A stretch of 64,000 nucleotides of DNA. It comes from Salegentibacter sp. Hel_I_6. GTDB lineage: Bacteria; Bacteroidota; Bacteroidia; Flavobacteriales; Flavobacteriaceae. The stretch lies in assembly GCF_000745315.1 (NCBI RefSeq), contig NZ_JQNQ01000001.1, positions 2,046,001 through 2,110,000 of the forward strand. Direction: 5' to 3'. The position numbers and the translations under genes are program-made. Positions 1 through 8,421 of this stretch are shown in pieces. The stretch's first letter is position 1. Each line of letters starts with the position of its first letter. The notes beneath the pieces are model-generated. The model searched no databases. It was not told the DNA's origin and was given only the letters and a program-made list of their open reading frames with translations.

Positions 1-26
1 CACGGGAAAGACAAAAGTTTAAAATT

Positions 27-1016
27 ATGAGAATAGCAGTAGTAGGCGCTACCGGGATGGTAGGCGAGATCATGTTAAAAGTTTTAGCCGAAAGAAATTT
101 TCCGATTACGGAATTATACCTTGTTGCTTCAGAAAGGTCAGTTGGGAAAAAGATCAATTTTAAAGGAAAAGACTATGAAGTAATTGGCTTGCAAACGGCA
201 GTAGATCTTAAACCGGATATTGCGCTATTTTCTGCCGGCGGAGAAACTTCTTTAGAATGGGCTCCAAAATTTGCCGAAAATGGAACAACCGTGGTAGATA
301 ATTCTTCGGCCTGGAGAATGGATGAAACTAAAAAATTGGTGATTCCGGAAATTAATGCTTCAGAATTAACTAAAGAAGACAAAATTATTGCAAATCCTAA
401 CTGTTCTACCATCCAGTTGTTGATGGCTTTAAAACCACTACACGATAAATATAAAATTAAGCGTGTTGTCGTTTCTACTTACCAGTCTATTACCGGTACC
501 GGCGTAAAAGCGGTAGAGCAACTGGAAAATGAATACAAAGGTGAAAAAGGCGAAATGGCTTATCCTTATCCTATTCATAAGAATGCACTTCCGCATTGCG
601 ATGTGTTTCAGGAAAACGGGTACACCAAAGAAGAGATGAAATTGACCAAAGAAACCAAAAAGATATTAGGAGATGAGTCGGTATTGGTGAGTGCTACCGC
701 GATTAGAATCCCCGTGGTTGGCGGGCATTCGGAAGCTGTAAACGTAGAGTTTGAAAATGATTTCGAGGAAGGTGACGTTAGAAAATTACTCAGCGAATTT
801 CCAGGTGTTACCGTGCAGGACAATCCTGATACCAACACTTACCCTATGCCTATTTATGCTGAAGGAAAAGACGATGTTTTTGTAGGAAGAATCCGCAGAG
901 ATTATTCGCAACCTAAAAGTTTAAATATGTGGGTAGTAGCCGATAATCTTAGAAAAGGCGCAGCGACAAATACCGTTCAAATTGCTGAATATTTATTGGC
1001 TAATAAATTGGTATAG
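27..1016 (+). CDS. asd: Aspartate-semialdehyde dehydrogenase
   Basis: Cytosolic enzyme that reduces aspartyl phosphate to aspartate semialdehyde with NADPH, the branch point to lysine/diaminopimelate, threonine and methionine. The 329-residue product has the N-terminal nucleotide-binding glycine motif GATGMVG (residues 7-13), the catalytic cysteine in NPNCST (Cys126) and the acid/base histidine in GGHSEAV (His234). The length is normal for the family and the ATG start gives a complete Rossmann strand. It stands alone in transcription here: a strong hairpin follows the stop codon, and what precedes it lies outside the window. Identification is near certain. Confidence 0.97.
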   Translation: MRIAVVGATGMVGEIMLKVLAERNFPITELYLVASERSVGKKINFKGKDYEVIGLQTAVDLKPDIALFSAGGETSLEWAPKFAENGTTVVDNSSAWRMDETKKLVIPEINASELTKEDKIIANPNCSTIQLLMALKPLHDKYKIKRVVVSTYQSITGTGVKAVEQLENEYKGEKGEMAYPYPIHKNALPHCDVFQENGYTKEEMKLTKETKKILGDESVLVSATAIRIPVVGGHSEAVNVEFENDFEEGDVRKLLSEFPGVTVQDNPDTNTYPMPIYAEGKDDVFVGRIRRDYSQPKSLNMWVVADNLRKGAATNTVQIAEYLLANKLV

Positions 1017-1042
1017 GCTAATTCAAACATTGTTAAAAGAAA

Positions 1043-1072
1043 GAAACCGGCTTGTTATTATAGGCCGGTTTC
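1043..1072 (+). terminator. Rho-independent-type terminator after asd
   Basis: A perfect 9-bp stem, GAAACCGGC (1043-1051) with GCCGGTTTC (1064-1072), and a 12-nt loop lie 26 bp after the asd stop codon. The following T tract is weak (CCTACTTTTG). The loop also carries the TTG that would act as the -33 element of the next promoter. Confidence 0.75.
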
Positions 1073-1081
1073 CTACTTTTG
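1052..1081 (+). promoter_or_regulatory. Bacteroidota-type promoter of the metal-uptake locus
   Basis: TTG at 1052-1054 and TACTTTTG at 1074-1081 are 19 bp apart, matching the -33/-7 arrangement (TTG, TAnnTTTG) of Bacteroidota sigma-ABfr promoters. The predicted start of transcription, about 7 nt after the -7 box, falls at or next to the ATG at 1088, so the transcript could be leaderless. The promoter lies inside the asd terminator hairpin. Confidence 0.55.
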
Positions 1082-1087
1082 CAAACC

Positions 1088-1405
1088 ATGAAACAAATTA
1101 GCGCACATATTAGCACTATCTTAAGTATAGTGATATTGGCAGCAAGCCTCCTTCCGGCTTTGCACGCGTTTGATCATGATATAATTTCTGAAAGCGATTC
1201 ATCAGTAATTAATATTACAAAAACCTCTATAGATTGCGATTTATGTGATTTTCAGGTTGCAAATTCTGATGCACCTTCAATAGTTACTTACGAGATTTAT
1301 ACCCCTCAAAAAGAAACGGTTTATGCTATTTCTTTGGCAGAAACTGTAAATCTTTTTCCTAATCGGTTATTTTCCCTTAGGGCACCTCCAGCTGTGATTA
1401 GCTAA
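1088..1405 (+). CDS. Small exported protein with CxxC and C-terminal LRAPPA motif
   Basis: A 105-residue product of unknown function. The N-terminus is a hydrophobic signal sequence (about residues 5-25, ending near ALHA). The mature part has a CDLC pair near residue 52 and ends in FSLRAPPAVIS. I start it at the ATG at 1088, not at the in-frame TTG nine bases upstream. It lies directly before a TonB-dependent receptor. The small protein after that receptor ends in the closely similar LRGPPATLS, so the two look related. Similar C-terminal R-x-PP endings occur in small DUF2946-type proteins beside metal receptors in other phyla. A role in metal binding or delivery is inference only. Confidence 0.6.
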   Translation: MKQISAHISTILSIVILAASLLPALHAFDHDIISESDSSVINITKTSIDCDLCDFQVANSDAPSIVTYEIYTPQKETVYAISLAETVNLFPNRLFSLRAPPAVIS

Positions 1406-1489
1406 ATGAATTTTATTCAGAAAATTAAACTTTCTAAAAGTTAATTTTACTGAACTCCCTCTTTTTCAATTAATCACAGTATTTTCTCT

Positions 1490-3865
1490 ATGAAACAATT
1501 CCTATTTGTTTTATTACTTTTTATAATTTTCCCAATAACTATATTCTCCCAGCAATTAAGCCTGGAGGGAAAGGTTGTAGATGAACAAGAGGTAGCTCTT
1601 GAGGGAGCACATGTTCATATAAACAACAGGTTTGTCTTAGCCGGGGAAAATGGCACTTATCACATTGCTAATTTAAAGGAAGGTGAGCATCGCATCAATG
1701 TTTCCTATATTGGTTTTAAAACACTGGATACGCTAGTCTCGCTAGATAAAGATGCTGTGGTTAATTTTAAATTAAAAGAAGATGCGGCGGCTTTAGAAGC
1801 AATTTTGCTTAATGGTAATGCGCGTAGAAGATCTTCAGAAAATATAGAAAAAGTTAACAAGGAATACCTTCAGGAACAATTTTCAGGCTCGCTGGCCACC
1901 ACCCTGGAGCGCTTACCTGGTGTTAATGCTACTGAAATTGGTGCCGGCGCATCAAAACCTATAATTCGCGGACTTGGTTTTAATCGTGTTGCCGTTACCG
2001 AAAACGGAATTAAACAGGAAGGCCAGCAATGGGGAGCAGATCACGGCCTGGAAATTGACGCTTTTTCTGTAGAAGATATAGAAATTATTAAAGGGGTTGG
2101 CGCTATAGAACACGGTAGCGATGCTATTGGTGGAGTAATTAAAATTATTAATGATAGAGTGCCCGAAGAGGGCTTTACCGGAGAGGTAATTGGGCTTACT
2201 AAAAGTGTGAATAATACCCTGGCGGCTTCTACCAATCTTTCGCTAAAAACCGATCGGTTTTTTTATAAAATAAAGGCTACAGGAAGTGAATTTGGCGATT
2301 ATGCTGTCCCAACAGATAATATTGTTTACTTAAACCGAAATGTTCCCATCTTTAATGAGAGACTTAAAAATACAGCAGGAAAAGAGGTTGACCTATATGG
2401 CCAGGTAGGCTATTTGGGAGAGCATTACAAAGGAACCCTTAGCATAAGCAATGTTTATTTTAAATCTGGATTTTTCCCCGGTGCTCACGGTATTCCTTCT
2501 ACCAGCAGGGTACAGGATGATGGTGATAAGAGAAATATAGATTATCCGTTTCAGCGGGTGAATCACCTAAAATTTATCAATAAAAATGAATGGTTTTTTC
2601 ACGATTCCAGCCTGGAAGTTATTTTAGGTTTTCAGAATAATCATCGCCAGGAATGGAGCCGTTTTCACACCCACTATACCGGCCAGGTTGCTCCAGAAGT
2701 GAATCCAGATCTCGAGCTAAATTTTGATCTGAACACCTACGATGCACAGGCAAAATTCAGCAAAGATTTTAACGATAATCATACCACGGCAATAGGTGCA
2801 CAAACTCAAATTCAGGAGAATACTATTAGTGGTTTCAATTTTTTGCTACCGGAATATTCCAGGATCAACCAGGGAATTTATGCTACGCATGATTACCAGG
2901 TTACAGATAAATTCAATGTAAACCTTGGCGCAAGGCTGGATTTCAGTAAGATTGAAATTGAAGGTTTTTATGATGATAATCTTTACAGCCATTTAATAAG
3001 AAATGGAACATCTGAAGCCTTAGCAAACGATTATGCGACTCGAAGTGCAGAAACCAATAGAGACTTTGCGAATTTCAACATTATGGCCGGCGCGCTTTAT
3101 AATTTTTATAAAAACTGGGATTTTTCTGTAAATACCGGCACAAGTTTTAGGTTGCCCACCGCTATAGAATTGGGCGCCAATGGTATTCATCACGGTTCTT
3201 TTAGGCACGAGCGTGGTGATCCAAATTTAGATGCTGAAAAAGGTTATGTTTTAGACACTAAATTAAATTACCGCAAAAATTCCTTTAGGGCTTCCGTGAG
3301 TCCATATTTATACTATTTTGAAAATTATATTTTCCTGAACCCGAGTGGTCAATTTTCAATTTTGCCACACGCCGGGCAGATTTATCAGTTCACTCAAAGT
3401 GAAGCCTTATTAACAGGAATAGAATTCGATTTTAATACCGTTTTTGCTGAAAAATGGCATACGCAATTCACTTTTGAATATTTATACAATAGGCAGGTTA
3501 CCAGCGACAGTTCCCGCAACTTCCCCTTGCCTTTTACCCCACCAATAAACGGATTTTTTGAAGTAGGCTATGAGTTTTTACAAAAATCAAACGCGTTTAA
3601 TGACACCGAAATTTTTGCCAATAGTGCTTTTGCTTTCGAGCAGGATAGGATCGCGCAAAACGAGGAAATAACCCCCGGTTACCAAATTTTTGGCGGCGGA
3701 CTAAGAACAAACCTGCAAATAGGAGATTTTAGAGCTACCGTAAACCTACAAGCCACGAACATTTTTAATACTAAATATTTTAATCATACCAATTTTTATC
3801 GCGCACTGGAAATTCCCGAAATGGGAAGAAATCTACAGTTAATGGTGAAAATTCCGCTTAACTAA
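1490..3865 (+). CDS. TonB-dependent outer-membrane receptor, probably for a metal
   Basis: A 791-residue outer-membrane receptor. It has a signal peptide (1-20), a carboxypeptidase-regulatory-like beta-sandwich (about 22-105, typical of Bacteroidota receptors), a plug domain (about 115-225) and a 22-strand-type barrel to the C-terminus. The plug has RLPGV, PIIRGLGFNRV and the stretch EGQQWGADHGLEID (177-190). A GQ/DH-rich plug segment like this recalls zinc and copper receptors of the ZnuD type; this resemblance is from memory. The gene is flanked by two small exported proteins and a His/Asp-tailed lipoprotein, which supports metal uptake. Its TAA overlaps the ATG of the next gene by one base (TAATG), implying translational coupling. 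The substrate is not proven. Confidence 0.85.
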   Translation: MKQFLFVLLLFIIFPITIFSQQLSLEGKVVDEQEVALEGAHVHINNRFVLAGENGTYHIANLKEGEHRINVSYIGFKTLDTLVSLDKDAVVNFKLKEDAAALEAILLNGNARRRSSENIEKVNKEYLQEQFSGSLATTLERLPGVNATEIGAGASKPIIRGLGFNRVAVTENGIKQEGQQWGADHGLEIDAFSVEDIEIIKGVGAIEHGSDAIGGVIKIINDRVPEEGFTGEVIGLTKSVNNTLAASTNLSLKTDRFFYKIKATGSEFGDYAVPTDNIVYLNRNVPIFNERLKNTAGKEVDLYGQVGYLGEHYKGTLSISNVYFKSGFFPGAHGIPSTSRVQDDGDKRNIDYPFQRVNHLKFINKNEWFFHDSSLEVILGFQNNHRQEWSRFHTHYTGQVAPEVNPDLELNFDLNTYDAQAKFSKDFNDNHTTAIGAQTQIQENTISGFNFLLPEYSRINQGIYATHDYQVTDKFNVNLGARLDFSKIEIEGFYDDNLYSHLIRNGTSEALANDYATRSAETNRDFANFNIMAGALYNFYKNWDFSVNTGTSFRLPTAIELGANGIHHGSFRHERGDPNLDAEKGYVLDTKLNYRKNSFRASVSPYLYYFENYIFLNPSGQFSILPHAGQIYQFTQSEALLTGIEFDFNTVFAEKWHTQFTFEYLYNRQVTSDSSRNFPLPFTPPINGFFEVGYEFLQKSNAFNDTEIFANSAFAFEQDRIAQNEEITPGYQIFGGGLRTNLQIGDFRATVNLQATNIFNTKYFNHTNFYRALEIPEMGRNLQLMVKIPLN

Positions 3866-4203
3866 TGCAGCGATTTAAAGTACATATCGCCATTTTTCTA
3901 CTTGCAGGATTTTTATTCCCGCAGGGAGCAAGTGGTATGCATTATTTTTTAGTAGAACATTTTCCTTCAAATAGTAATGATTTTTCATACAATAAATCAA
4001 CTAATTACGATTATCATTCCTGTACCTATCATCTAAACGGGTTTTCCCCATTACTATTAAAGCGTAACAATTTTAAGCAACTTCCGCAGCAAATTGAGCC
4101 AACTGAAAAGCTTAAATTTTGCTGCCTGGGACATTATGTACATCAACCCGATTTTAATTTTCAGCTTAGAGGACCGCCCGCTACATTGAGTTTTAAGTAT
4201 TAG
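3865..4203 (+). CDS. Small exported protein with C-terminal LRGPPA motif
   Basis: A 112-residue product whose start codon overlaps the receptor's stop codon (TAATG). It has an N-terminal hydrophobic signal (about 8-24), then MHYFLVEHF, scattered His and Cys residues including a CC pair near residue 90, and the C-terminal tail FQLRGPPATLSFKY. The tail matches that of the small protein on the other side of the receptor (FSLRAPPAVIS). I do not recognise a named family. Cys/His content and context suggest periplasmic or membrane-associated metal handling, which is inference. The coupled start makes it very likely to be a real gene. Confidence 0.62.
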   Translation: MQRFKVHIAIFLLAGFLFPQGASGMHYFLVEHFPSNSNDFSYNKSTNYDYHSCTYHLNGFSPLLLKRNNFKQLPQQIEPTEKLKFCCLGHYVHQPDFNFQLRGPPATLSFKY

Positions 4204-4227
4204 AATTTAAAAGACAAAAAAATAAAT

Positions 4228-4240
4228 CTCGATTATCGAG
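4228..4240 (+). promoter_or_regulatory. CTCGATTATCGAG palindrome, copy 1
   Basis: A 13-nt palindrome with a central T, 21 nt upstream of the ATG of the DUF4625 lipoprotein gene. The same sequence, in the same orientation relative to the downstream gene, occurs at 37261-37273, and with one mismatch at 49766-49778 on the minus strand. No obvious promoter box follows it here. It may be an operator, an RNA element or a repeat remnant. Confidence 0.45.
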
Positions 4241-4261
4241 TAAATCACAAAAACAACAAAA

Positions 4262-4780
4262 ATGAAAACCAGATTAGTTTATTTATTCAGTATTACAGCC
4301 ACTTTATTATTTGCATCATGTAGTGATGACGATAATAATATGTTAGACACAGAGGCTCCAGAAATTAGTATTATGGAACCTCACGACGAGGAAGAAGTTG
4401 CACCTGGTGGAGAAATCCATTTTGATGCAATTTTTACAGACAATGTTGAGCTTGCCTCTTATAAAATTGAAGTCCATAATGATTTTGACGGGCATACCCA
4501 CGCTTCTAGCAAACAAGCCGAAAGCGAAAATAATCCCTGGAGTTATGATGAGGTTTTCGAAATTGAACCAGGAAACACCAGTTTTGAAGCACACCATCAT
4601 ATTCCAGTTCCTGCTGAAATTAACGGAGCAGCAATTAGTGAAGGGCATTACCACTTTGGTGTGTTCGTAACCGATGCCGCCGGAAATGAATCTCAGGCTT
4701 TTCTTGAATTGCATATTGAAGGAGATCACGACGATCATGACCATGACCACGATCACGATGATGATGATCATGACCATTAA
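4262..4780 (+). CDS. DUF4625-type lipoprotein with His/Asp-rich tail
   Basis: A 172-residue lipoprotein. The signal peptide ends in a lipobox with Cys at about residue 20 (FASCSDDD). A single immunoglobulin-like domain follows, with FTDNVELASYKIEVHNDFDGH and later HHHIPVP and HYHFGVFVTDAAGN, resembling DUF4625 proteins of Bacteroidota. The last 18 residues alternate Asp and His and should bind divalent metal. It is the last gene of the receptor locus and is followed by a strong terminator. The likely role is to capture metal at the cell surface or periplasm and hand it to the receptor system. The family name is from memory; the metal-binding tail is seen directly. Confidence 0.75.
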   Translation: MKTRLVYLFSITATLLFASCSDDDNNMLDTEAPEISIMEPHDEEEVAPGGEIHFDAIFTDNVELASYKIEVHNDFDGHTHASSKQAESENNPWSYDEVFEIEPGNTSFEAHHHIPVPAEINGAAISEGHYHFGVFVTDAAGNESQAFLELHIEGDHDDHDHDHDHDDDDHDH

Positions 4781-4808
4781 GATTTTAATTGCTTAACAAT
4801 TTTTAAAT

Positions 4809-4839
4809 AAAGGCTGCATTTTACAACAATGCAGCCTTT
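4809..4839 (+). terminator. Strong terminator after the metal-uptake locus
   Basis: A perfect 12-bp stem, AAAGGCTGCATT (4809-4820) with AATGCAGCCTTT (4828-4839), a 7-nt loop and AT-rich sequence on both sides. It closes the locus that begins at 1088. Confidence 0.85.
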
Positions 4840-4855
4840 ATTAATTTTAAAACTA

Positions 4856-4888
4856 TTGGCATATACATTTGAAAATTAATTACATTTG
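4856..4888 (+). promoter_or_regulatory. Promoter of the prolyl oligopeptidase gene
   Basis: TTG at 4856-4858 precedes two copies of TACATTTG, at 4864-4871 and 4881-4888. The second lies 22 bp from the TTG and 25 nt before the ATG at 4914, so it is the likelier -7 element. Confidence 0.5.
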
Positions 4889-4913
4889 GCATCATCCTCA
4901 TTAATAGTAAACT

Positions 4914-7070
4914 ATGAAAAAAGCTTTACCAGGAATTTTTGCACTCGCCATTTTGGCCTCCTGCAACGATTCAAAAACAGAAAAAGAAATCAGTTTGAAT
5001 TATCCTGAAACCAAAAAAGTAGACACGGTTACCAATTACTTTGGCACCGAAGTTAAAGATCCTTACCGATGGCTGGAAGACGATCGCAGCGAAGAAACCG
5101 AAGATTGGGTAAAATCCCAAAACGAGGTTACTTTCGATTATTTAAACAGTATTCCCTATAAAAAAGAGCTTGAAGAAAGACTTTCTGAAATATGGAATTA
5201 TGAAAAAATAGGATCTCCATTTGTTGAAGGCGATTACACTTATTTCTATAAAAACGATGGACTTCAAAACCAATACGTAGTCTATAGAAAAAAAGGAGAA
5301 GATGGCGAAACAGAAGTTTTTCTTGATCCTAATAAATTTAGCGAAGATGGTACTACATCTCTCGCCGGACTAAGTTTTTCTAAAGATGGTAGTAAAGCCG
5401 CTTATGCTATTTCTGAAGGCGGGAGCGACTGGAGAAAAATTATCATTATTGATACTGAAAATAAAGAACGGGCAGAAGACACGCTTCAAAATGTAAAATT
5501 CAGCGGAATTTCCTGGAAAGCTAACGATGGTTTTTACTATTCCAGCTACGAAAAACCTGAAGGAAGCGAGCTTTCCGCAAAAACAGACCAGCATAGGTTA
5601 TTTTACCACAAACTGGGAACTTCACAAAGCGAAGACAAAGTAATTTTTGGCGATTCAGCAGATCAAAAACATCGGTATGTAGGTGGTGGCGTTTCAGCAG
5701 ATGACCGATTTTTATTTATTTCCGCCAGGAATTCCACGTCTGGAGGAAAACTGTTTATGATGGATCTTTCTAAAGATGAGCCTAAACTGGTTACTGTTTT
5801 AGACCACGAAGACACCGATACTTACGTAATTACCAACGAAGGCAGCAAATTGTTCATCGTTACCAATATGGACGCTCCAAATCGTAAAGTTGTAACGGTA
5901 GATGCTGCAAATCCTTCTCCTGAAAACTGGAAAGATTTTATTCCTGAAACCGAAAATGTATTAAGCCCTTCTACCGGTGGCGGCTATTTTTTTGCTGAAT
6001 ATATGGTAGACGCTGTTTCTGAAGTAAAACAATATGATTATGAGGGAGAATTAGTTCGTGAAGTTGAACTTCCCGGAATTGGTTCTGCGGGAGGATTTGG
6101 AACTAAAAAGGAAAATGATGAATTGTACTATTCTTTCACCAATTATGTAACTCCGGGAACGATCTACAAATACAATATTGAAGAAGGAACTTCTGAGGTG
6201 TATAATAAACCAAACATAAAATTCAATCCAGAAGATTACGAAAGCAAGCAGGTTTTTTATACCTCAAAAGACGGTACAGAAATCCCAATGATCATTACCC
6301 ACAAAAAAGGGCTTGAGCTTAACGGTAAGAACCCAACGATGCTTTATGGCTACGGAGGCTTCAACATTAGTTTAACTCCTTCTTTTAGCACTGCAAATGC
6401 GATTTGGATGGAACAAGGCGGTGTATACGCAGTTCCAAACCTACGTGGAGGTGGTGAATACGGAAAAGAGTGGCATGATGCAGGCATAAAACTCAAGAAA
6501 CAAAACGTTTTTGATGATTTTATCGCTGCCGCGGAATACTTAATCGAAGAGAATTATACCTCCAGTGATTACCTTGCTATTCGTGGTGGTTCTAACGGCG
6601 GACTTTTAGTTGGAGCTACAATGACCCAGCGTCCAGATCTTATGAAAGTGGCTTTACCCGCTGTAGGCGTAATGGATATGCTTCGTTATCATACTTTCAC
6701 CGCAGGTGCAGGTTGGGCTTACGATTATGGAACAGCAGAGGATAGTGAAGAAATGTTTAACTATCTCCTTGAATATTCCCCGGTTCATAACCTGGAAGAA
6801 GGAACCGAATATCCTGCTACTTTAGTAACTACAGGAGATCACGACGATCGTGTAGTGCCTGCGCATTCTTTTAAATTTGCAGCAGAGTTACAGGATAAAC
6901 AAGCCGGAGATAATCCTGCTTTAATAAGAATTGAAACCAAAGCCGGTCACGGTGCAGGAAAACCCACCAAAATGATTATTGAAGAATATGCCGATATTTT
7001 TGGCTTTACACTTTACAATATGGGCTTTGATGTTTTACCAAATAAAACAGAAGAAGAAGTAAAAGGATAA
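4914..7070 (+). CDS. Prolyl oligopeptidase family (S9A) lipoprotein
   Basis: A 718-residue serine peptidase that cleaves after proline in short peptides. A lipobox (LASC, Cys17) implies membrane anchoring in the periplasm or outer membrane. The beta-propeller spans roughly residues 80-440 and the alpha/beta-hydrolase domain about 445-705. The catalytic triad is visible: Ser560 in GGSNGG, Asp645 in DHDDRV and His679 in AGHGAG. The length matches the family. It is a single gene with its own promoter and a strong terminator. Its substrate is probably dietary or cell-wall-derived peptide (inference). Confidence 0.93.
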   Translation: MKKALPGIFALAILASCNDSKTEKEISLNYPETKKVDTVTNYFGTEVKDPYRWLEDDRSEETEDWVKSQNEVTFDYLNSIPYKKELEERLSEIWNYEKIGSPFVEGDYTYFYKNDGLQNQYVVYRKKGEDGETEVFLDPNKFSEDGTTSLAGLSFSKDGSKAAYAISEGGSDWRKIIIIDTENKERAEDTLQNVKFSGISWKANDGFYYSSYEKPEGSELSAKTDQHRLFYHKLGTSQSEDKVIFGDSADQKHRYVGGGVSADDRFLFISARNSTSGGKLFMMDLSKDEPKLVTVLDHEDTDTYVITNEGSKLFIVTNMDAPNRKVVTVDAANPSPENWKDFIPETENVLSPSTGGGYFFAEYMVDAVSEVKQYDYEGELVREVELPGIGSAGGFGTKKENDELYYSFTNYVTPGTIYKYNIEEGTSEVYNKPNIKFNPEDYESKQVFYTSKDGTEIPMIITHKKGLELNGKNPTMLYGYGGFNISLTPSFSTANAIWMEQGGVYAVPNLRGGGEYGKEWHDAGIKLKKQNVFDDFIAAAEYLIEENYTSSDYLAIRGGSNGGLLVGATMTQRPDLMKVALPAVGVMDMLRYHTFTAGAGWAYDYGTAEDSEEMFNYLLEYSPVHNLEEGTEYPATLVTTGDHDDRVVPAHSFKFAAELQDKQAGDNPALIRIETKAGHGAGKPTKMIIEEYADIFGFTLYNMGFDVLPNKTEEEVKG

Positions 7071-7097
7071 ATTATTTTTATCTTCTTTAAAAGTTCA

Positions 7098-7133
7098 AAC
7101 CTCACAGGTTTCGAAATCCTGTGAGGTTTTTTA
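7098..7133 (+). terminator. CCTCACAGG-type terminator
   Basis: An 11-bp stem, AACCTCACAGG (7098-7108) with CCTGTGAGGTT (7118-7128), is followed by a T run to 7132. Nearly the same stem ends the M1 peptidase gene at 50399-50427 on the other strand, so this terminator sequence is itself reused. Confidence 0.85.
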
Positions 7134-7211
7134 TTTGAAAATTCCAATTATTTGAGGAAGTCTTGAAATGATAATATCCTCAACTGAAGGTATTAAAAAG
7201 TTCTGGAAAAC

Positions 7212-7257
7212 CATATTAAGGTCACGCTGAACTTGTTTCAGCGTCTAATATGTTTTT
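7212..7257 (+). repeat. Half copy of the CTGAAC-TTG-TTTCAG element inside a short terminator-like stem
   Basis: GTCACGCTGAACTTGTTTCA and its continuation GCGTCTAA (7221-7248) form the hairpin ACGCTGAA/TTTCAGCGT. It is bracketed by CATATTA (7212-7218) and TAATATG (7246-7252), followed by TTTTT. This is the left half of the element seen in full at 27605, 38340, 47502 and 50290. It lies between the convergent prolyl oligopeptidase and GT9 genes. Confidence 0.65.
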
Positions 7258-7306
7258 AATTGCAACATCTATTATCTCCGAATAAATTTTCAAACCTTTT
7301 TAGGTT

Positions 7307-8404
7307 CTAAAACAAAACTTCTTCAATCTTCTTTAAAACACTTTCCGGGAGAATACTCCCAATAGCATTTTTATAACCTTCAGGATATTTATTCCCATAA
7401 ACAGAAGTTGGTATTTTTGGGTACTTATTTAGATCGGGAATTAAACTATTTTCTTCAGGTTGATTAAAAGGTGCAAAACCCGCATAAGGATGAGTAACCC
7501 CCCAAATAGTAATTACAGGAATTCCATACATTGCTGCCATATGCCCATTGCCACTGTCCATTGAAAGCATTGCATCAAGGTTTGATATTAAGGAGAGTTC
7601 TTCAGCCAAAGTCAATTTCCCGGCGATACTAATCGTATTTGAATATTTAGCCGCCCAAATTTCCATTTGTTGTTCCTCCTTATTTCCGCCGCCAAATAAC
7701 AAAATCTTTATTTTTGGGTTATCGCTTAACTTCCGTAAAACCTCTTCCATAAGATCTTTAGGGTAGGCTTTGGAATCGTGCTGAGCAAAAGGCGCAATTC
7801 CCAGCCATTTTTTAGGCTCAGTACCTACAAGATCTCTTATTTTTTCTGAAATTTTTTCTTTTAATGGAAATTGGTGCTTACTAAGGTCTATAATATATCC
7901 CAAAGCTTCAAAAACATCGGCATAACGCCTAATCGTAGATTTTAATGGTTTAAAAACTTTATTATCATCCCGCGTTAAAGCTTTCTTTTCAGCTCTTCCT
8001 TTATCAATTTGTTTTACCGGAATTCCAAACATATAAAAAACCGATTTCAAGACGTTACTTCGTAAAACATTGTGAAGGTCAGCTACTTTATCAATGCCAG
8101 TATCACGTAAATCTCTGGCGAGCCGGCCCAGGCCAATTACGCCACTATGCACCCCATTTACATCGGCTTCATAAATCGCAACTCCGGGAATTCCTTTAAA
8201 CATGGGTGCAAAAAAACCACGGGTTAAAACGGTGATCTTTAAATTGGGGTAAGTTGCGGTTAAAACCCTAATAACAGGTACCATCATCGCAACATCGCCC
8301 ATTGCTGACAAGCGAATCACTAAAATATGAGAAGCTCCATCTACCTGCGCCATCTCCCCCGTGGAGGAAGAAGTCTTTTTCATAACAGGAGATTGCTTCT
8401 GCAT
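7307..8404 (-). CDS. Glycosyltransferase family 9 (heptosyltransferase-like)
   Basis: A 365-residue cytosolic GT-B enzyme that would add a heptose or similar sugar to lipopolysaccharide core. Family landmarks are ILVIRLSAMGDVAM near the N-terminus and, in the C-terminal half, LSMDSGNGHMAA and PVITIWGVTHP, which match the donor-binding region of heptosyltransferases. It is last in a four-gene minus run after DUF4254. The start is uncertain. Residues before HILVIR look like an added N-terminal extension encoded by a repeat-like stretch (8333-8375), so translation may begin at 8404, at 8383 or closer to HILVIR. Confidence 0.88.
   Translation of the reverse strand: MQKQSPVMKKTSSSTGEMAQVDGASHILVIRLSAMGDVAMMVPVIRVLTATYPNLKITVLTRGFFAPMFKGIPGVAIYEADVNGVHSGVIGLGRLARDLRDTGIDKVADLHNVLRSNVLKSVFYMFGIPVKQIDKGRAEKKALTRDDNKVFKPLKSTIRRYADVFEALGYIIDLSKHQFPLKEKISEKIRDLVGTEPKKWLGIAPFAQHDSKAYPKDLMEEVLRKLSDNPKIKILLFGGGNKEEQQMEIWAAKYSNTISIAGKLTLAEELSLISNLDAMLSMDSGNGHMAAMYGIPVITIWGVTHPYAGFAPFNQPEENSLIPDLNKYPKIPTSVYGNKYPEGYKNAIGSILPESVLKKIEEVLF
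8333..8375 (-). repeat. Repeat-like GGGGGAG/CTCC stretch inside the GT9 5' end
   Basis: Read on the minus strand, this stretch runs CTTCCTCC-ACG-GGGGAGATGG then CGCAGGTAGATGGAG. That layout resembles a common Bacteroidota interspersed repeat (CTCC hairpin, GGGGAGATG, GCAGG, GGAG) and the partial copy near 14008-14064. Here it is translated as part of the GT9 N-terminus. The resemblance is judged by eye. Confidence 0.35.
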
Positions 8405-8421
8405 TTTAAAAATTTTAATCG

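Noticed and set aside
1406..1489. Riboswitch (for example cobalamin) upstream of the TonB receptor
   Set aside because: The 84-bp spacer has no stable stems or conserved B12-box-like sequence.
4343..4777. A 144-residue reading frame on the minus strand over the His/Asp-tailed lipoprotein gene
   Set aside because: It is the complement of the repetitive GAC/CAT codons of the tail (giving VMVMI-type runs) and has no promoter or family support.
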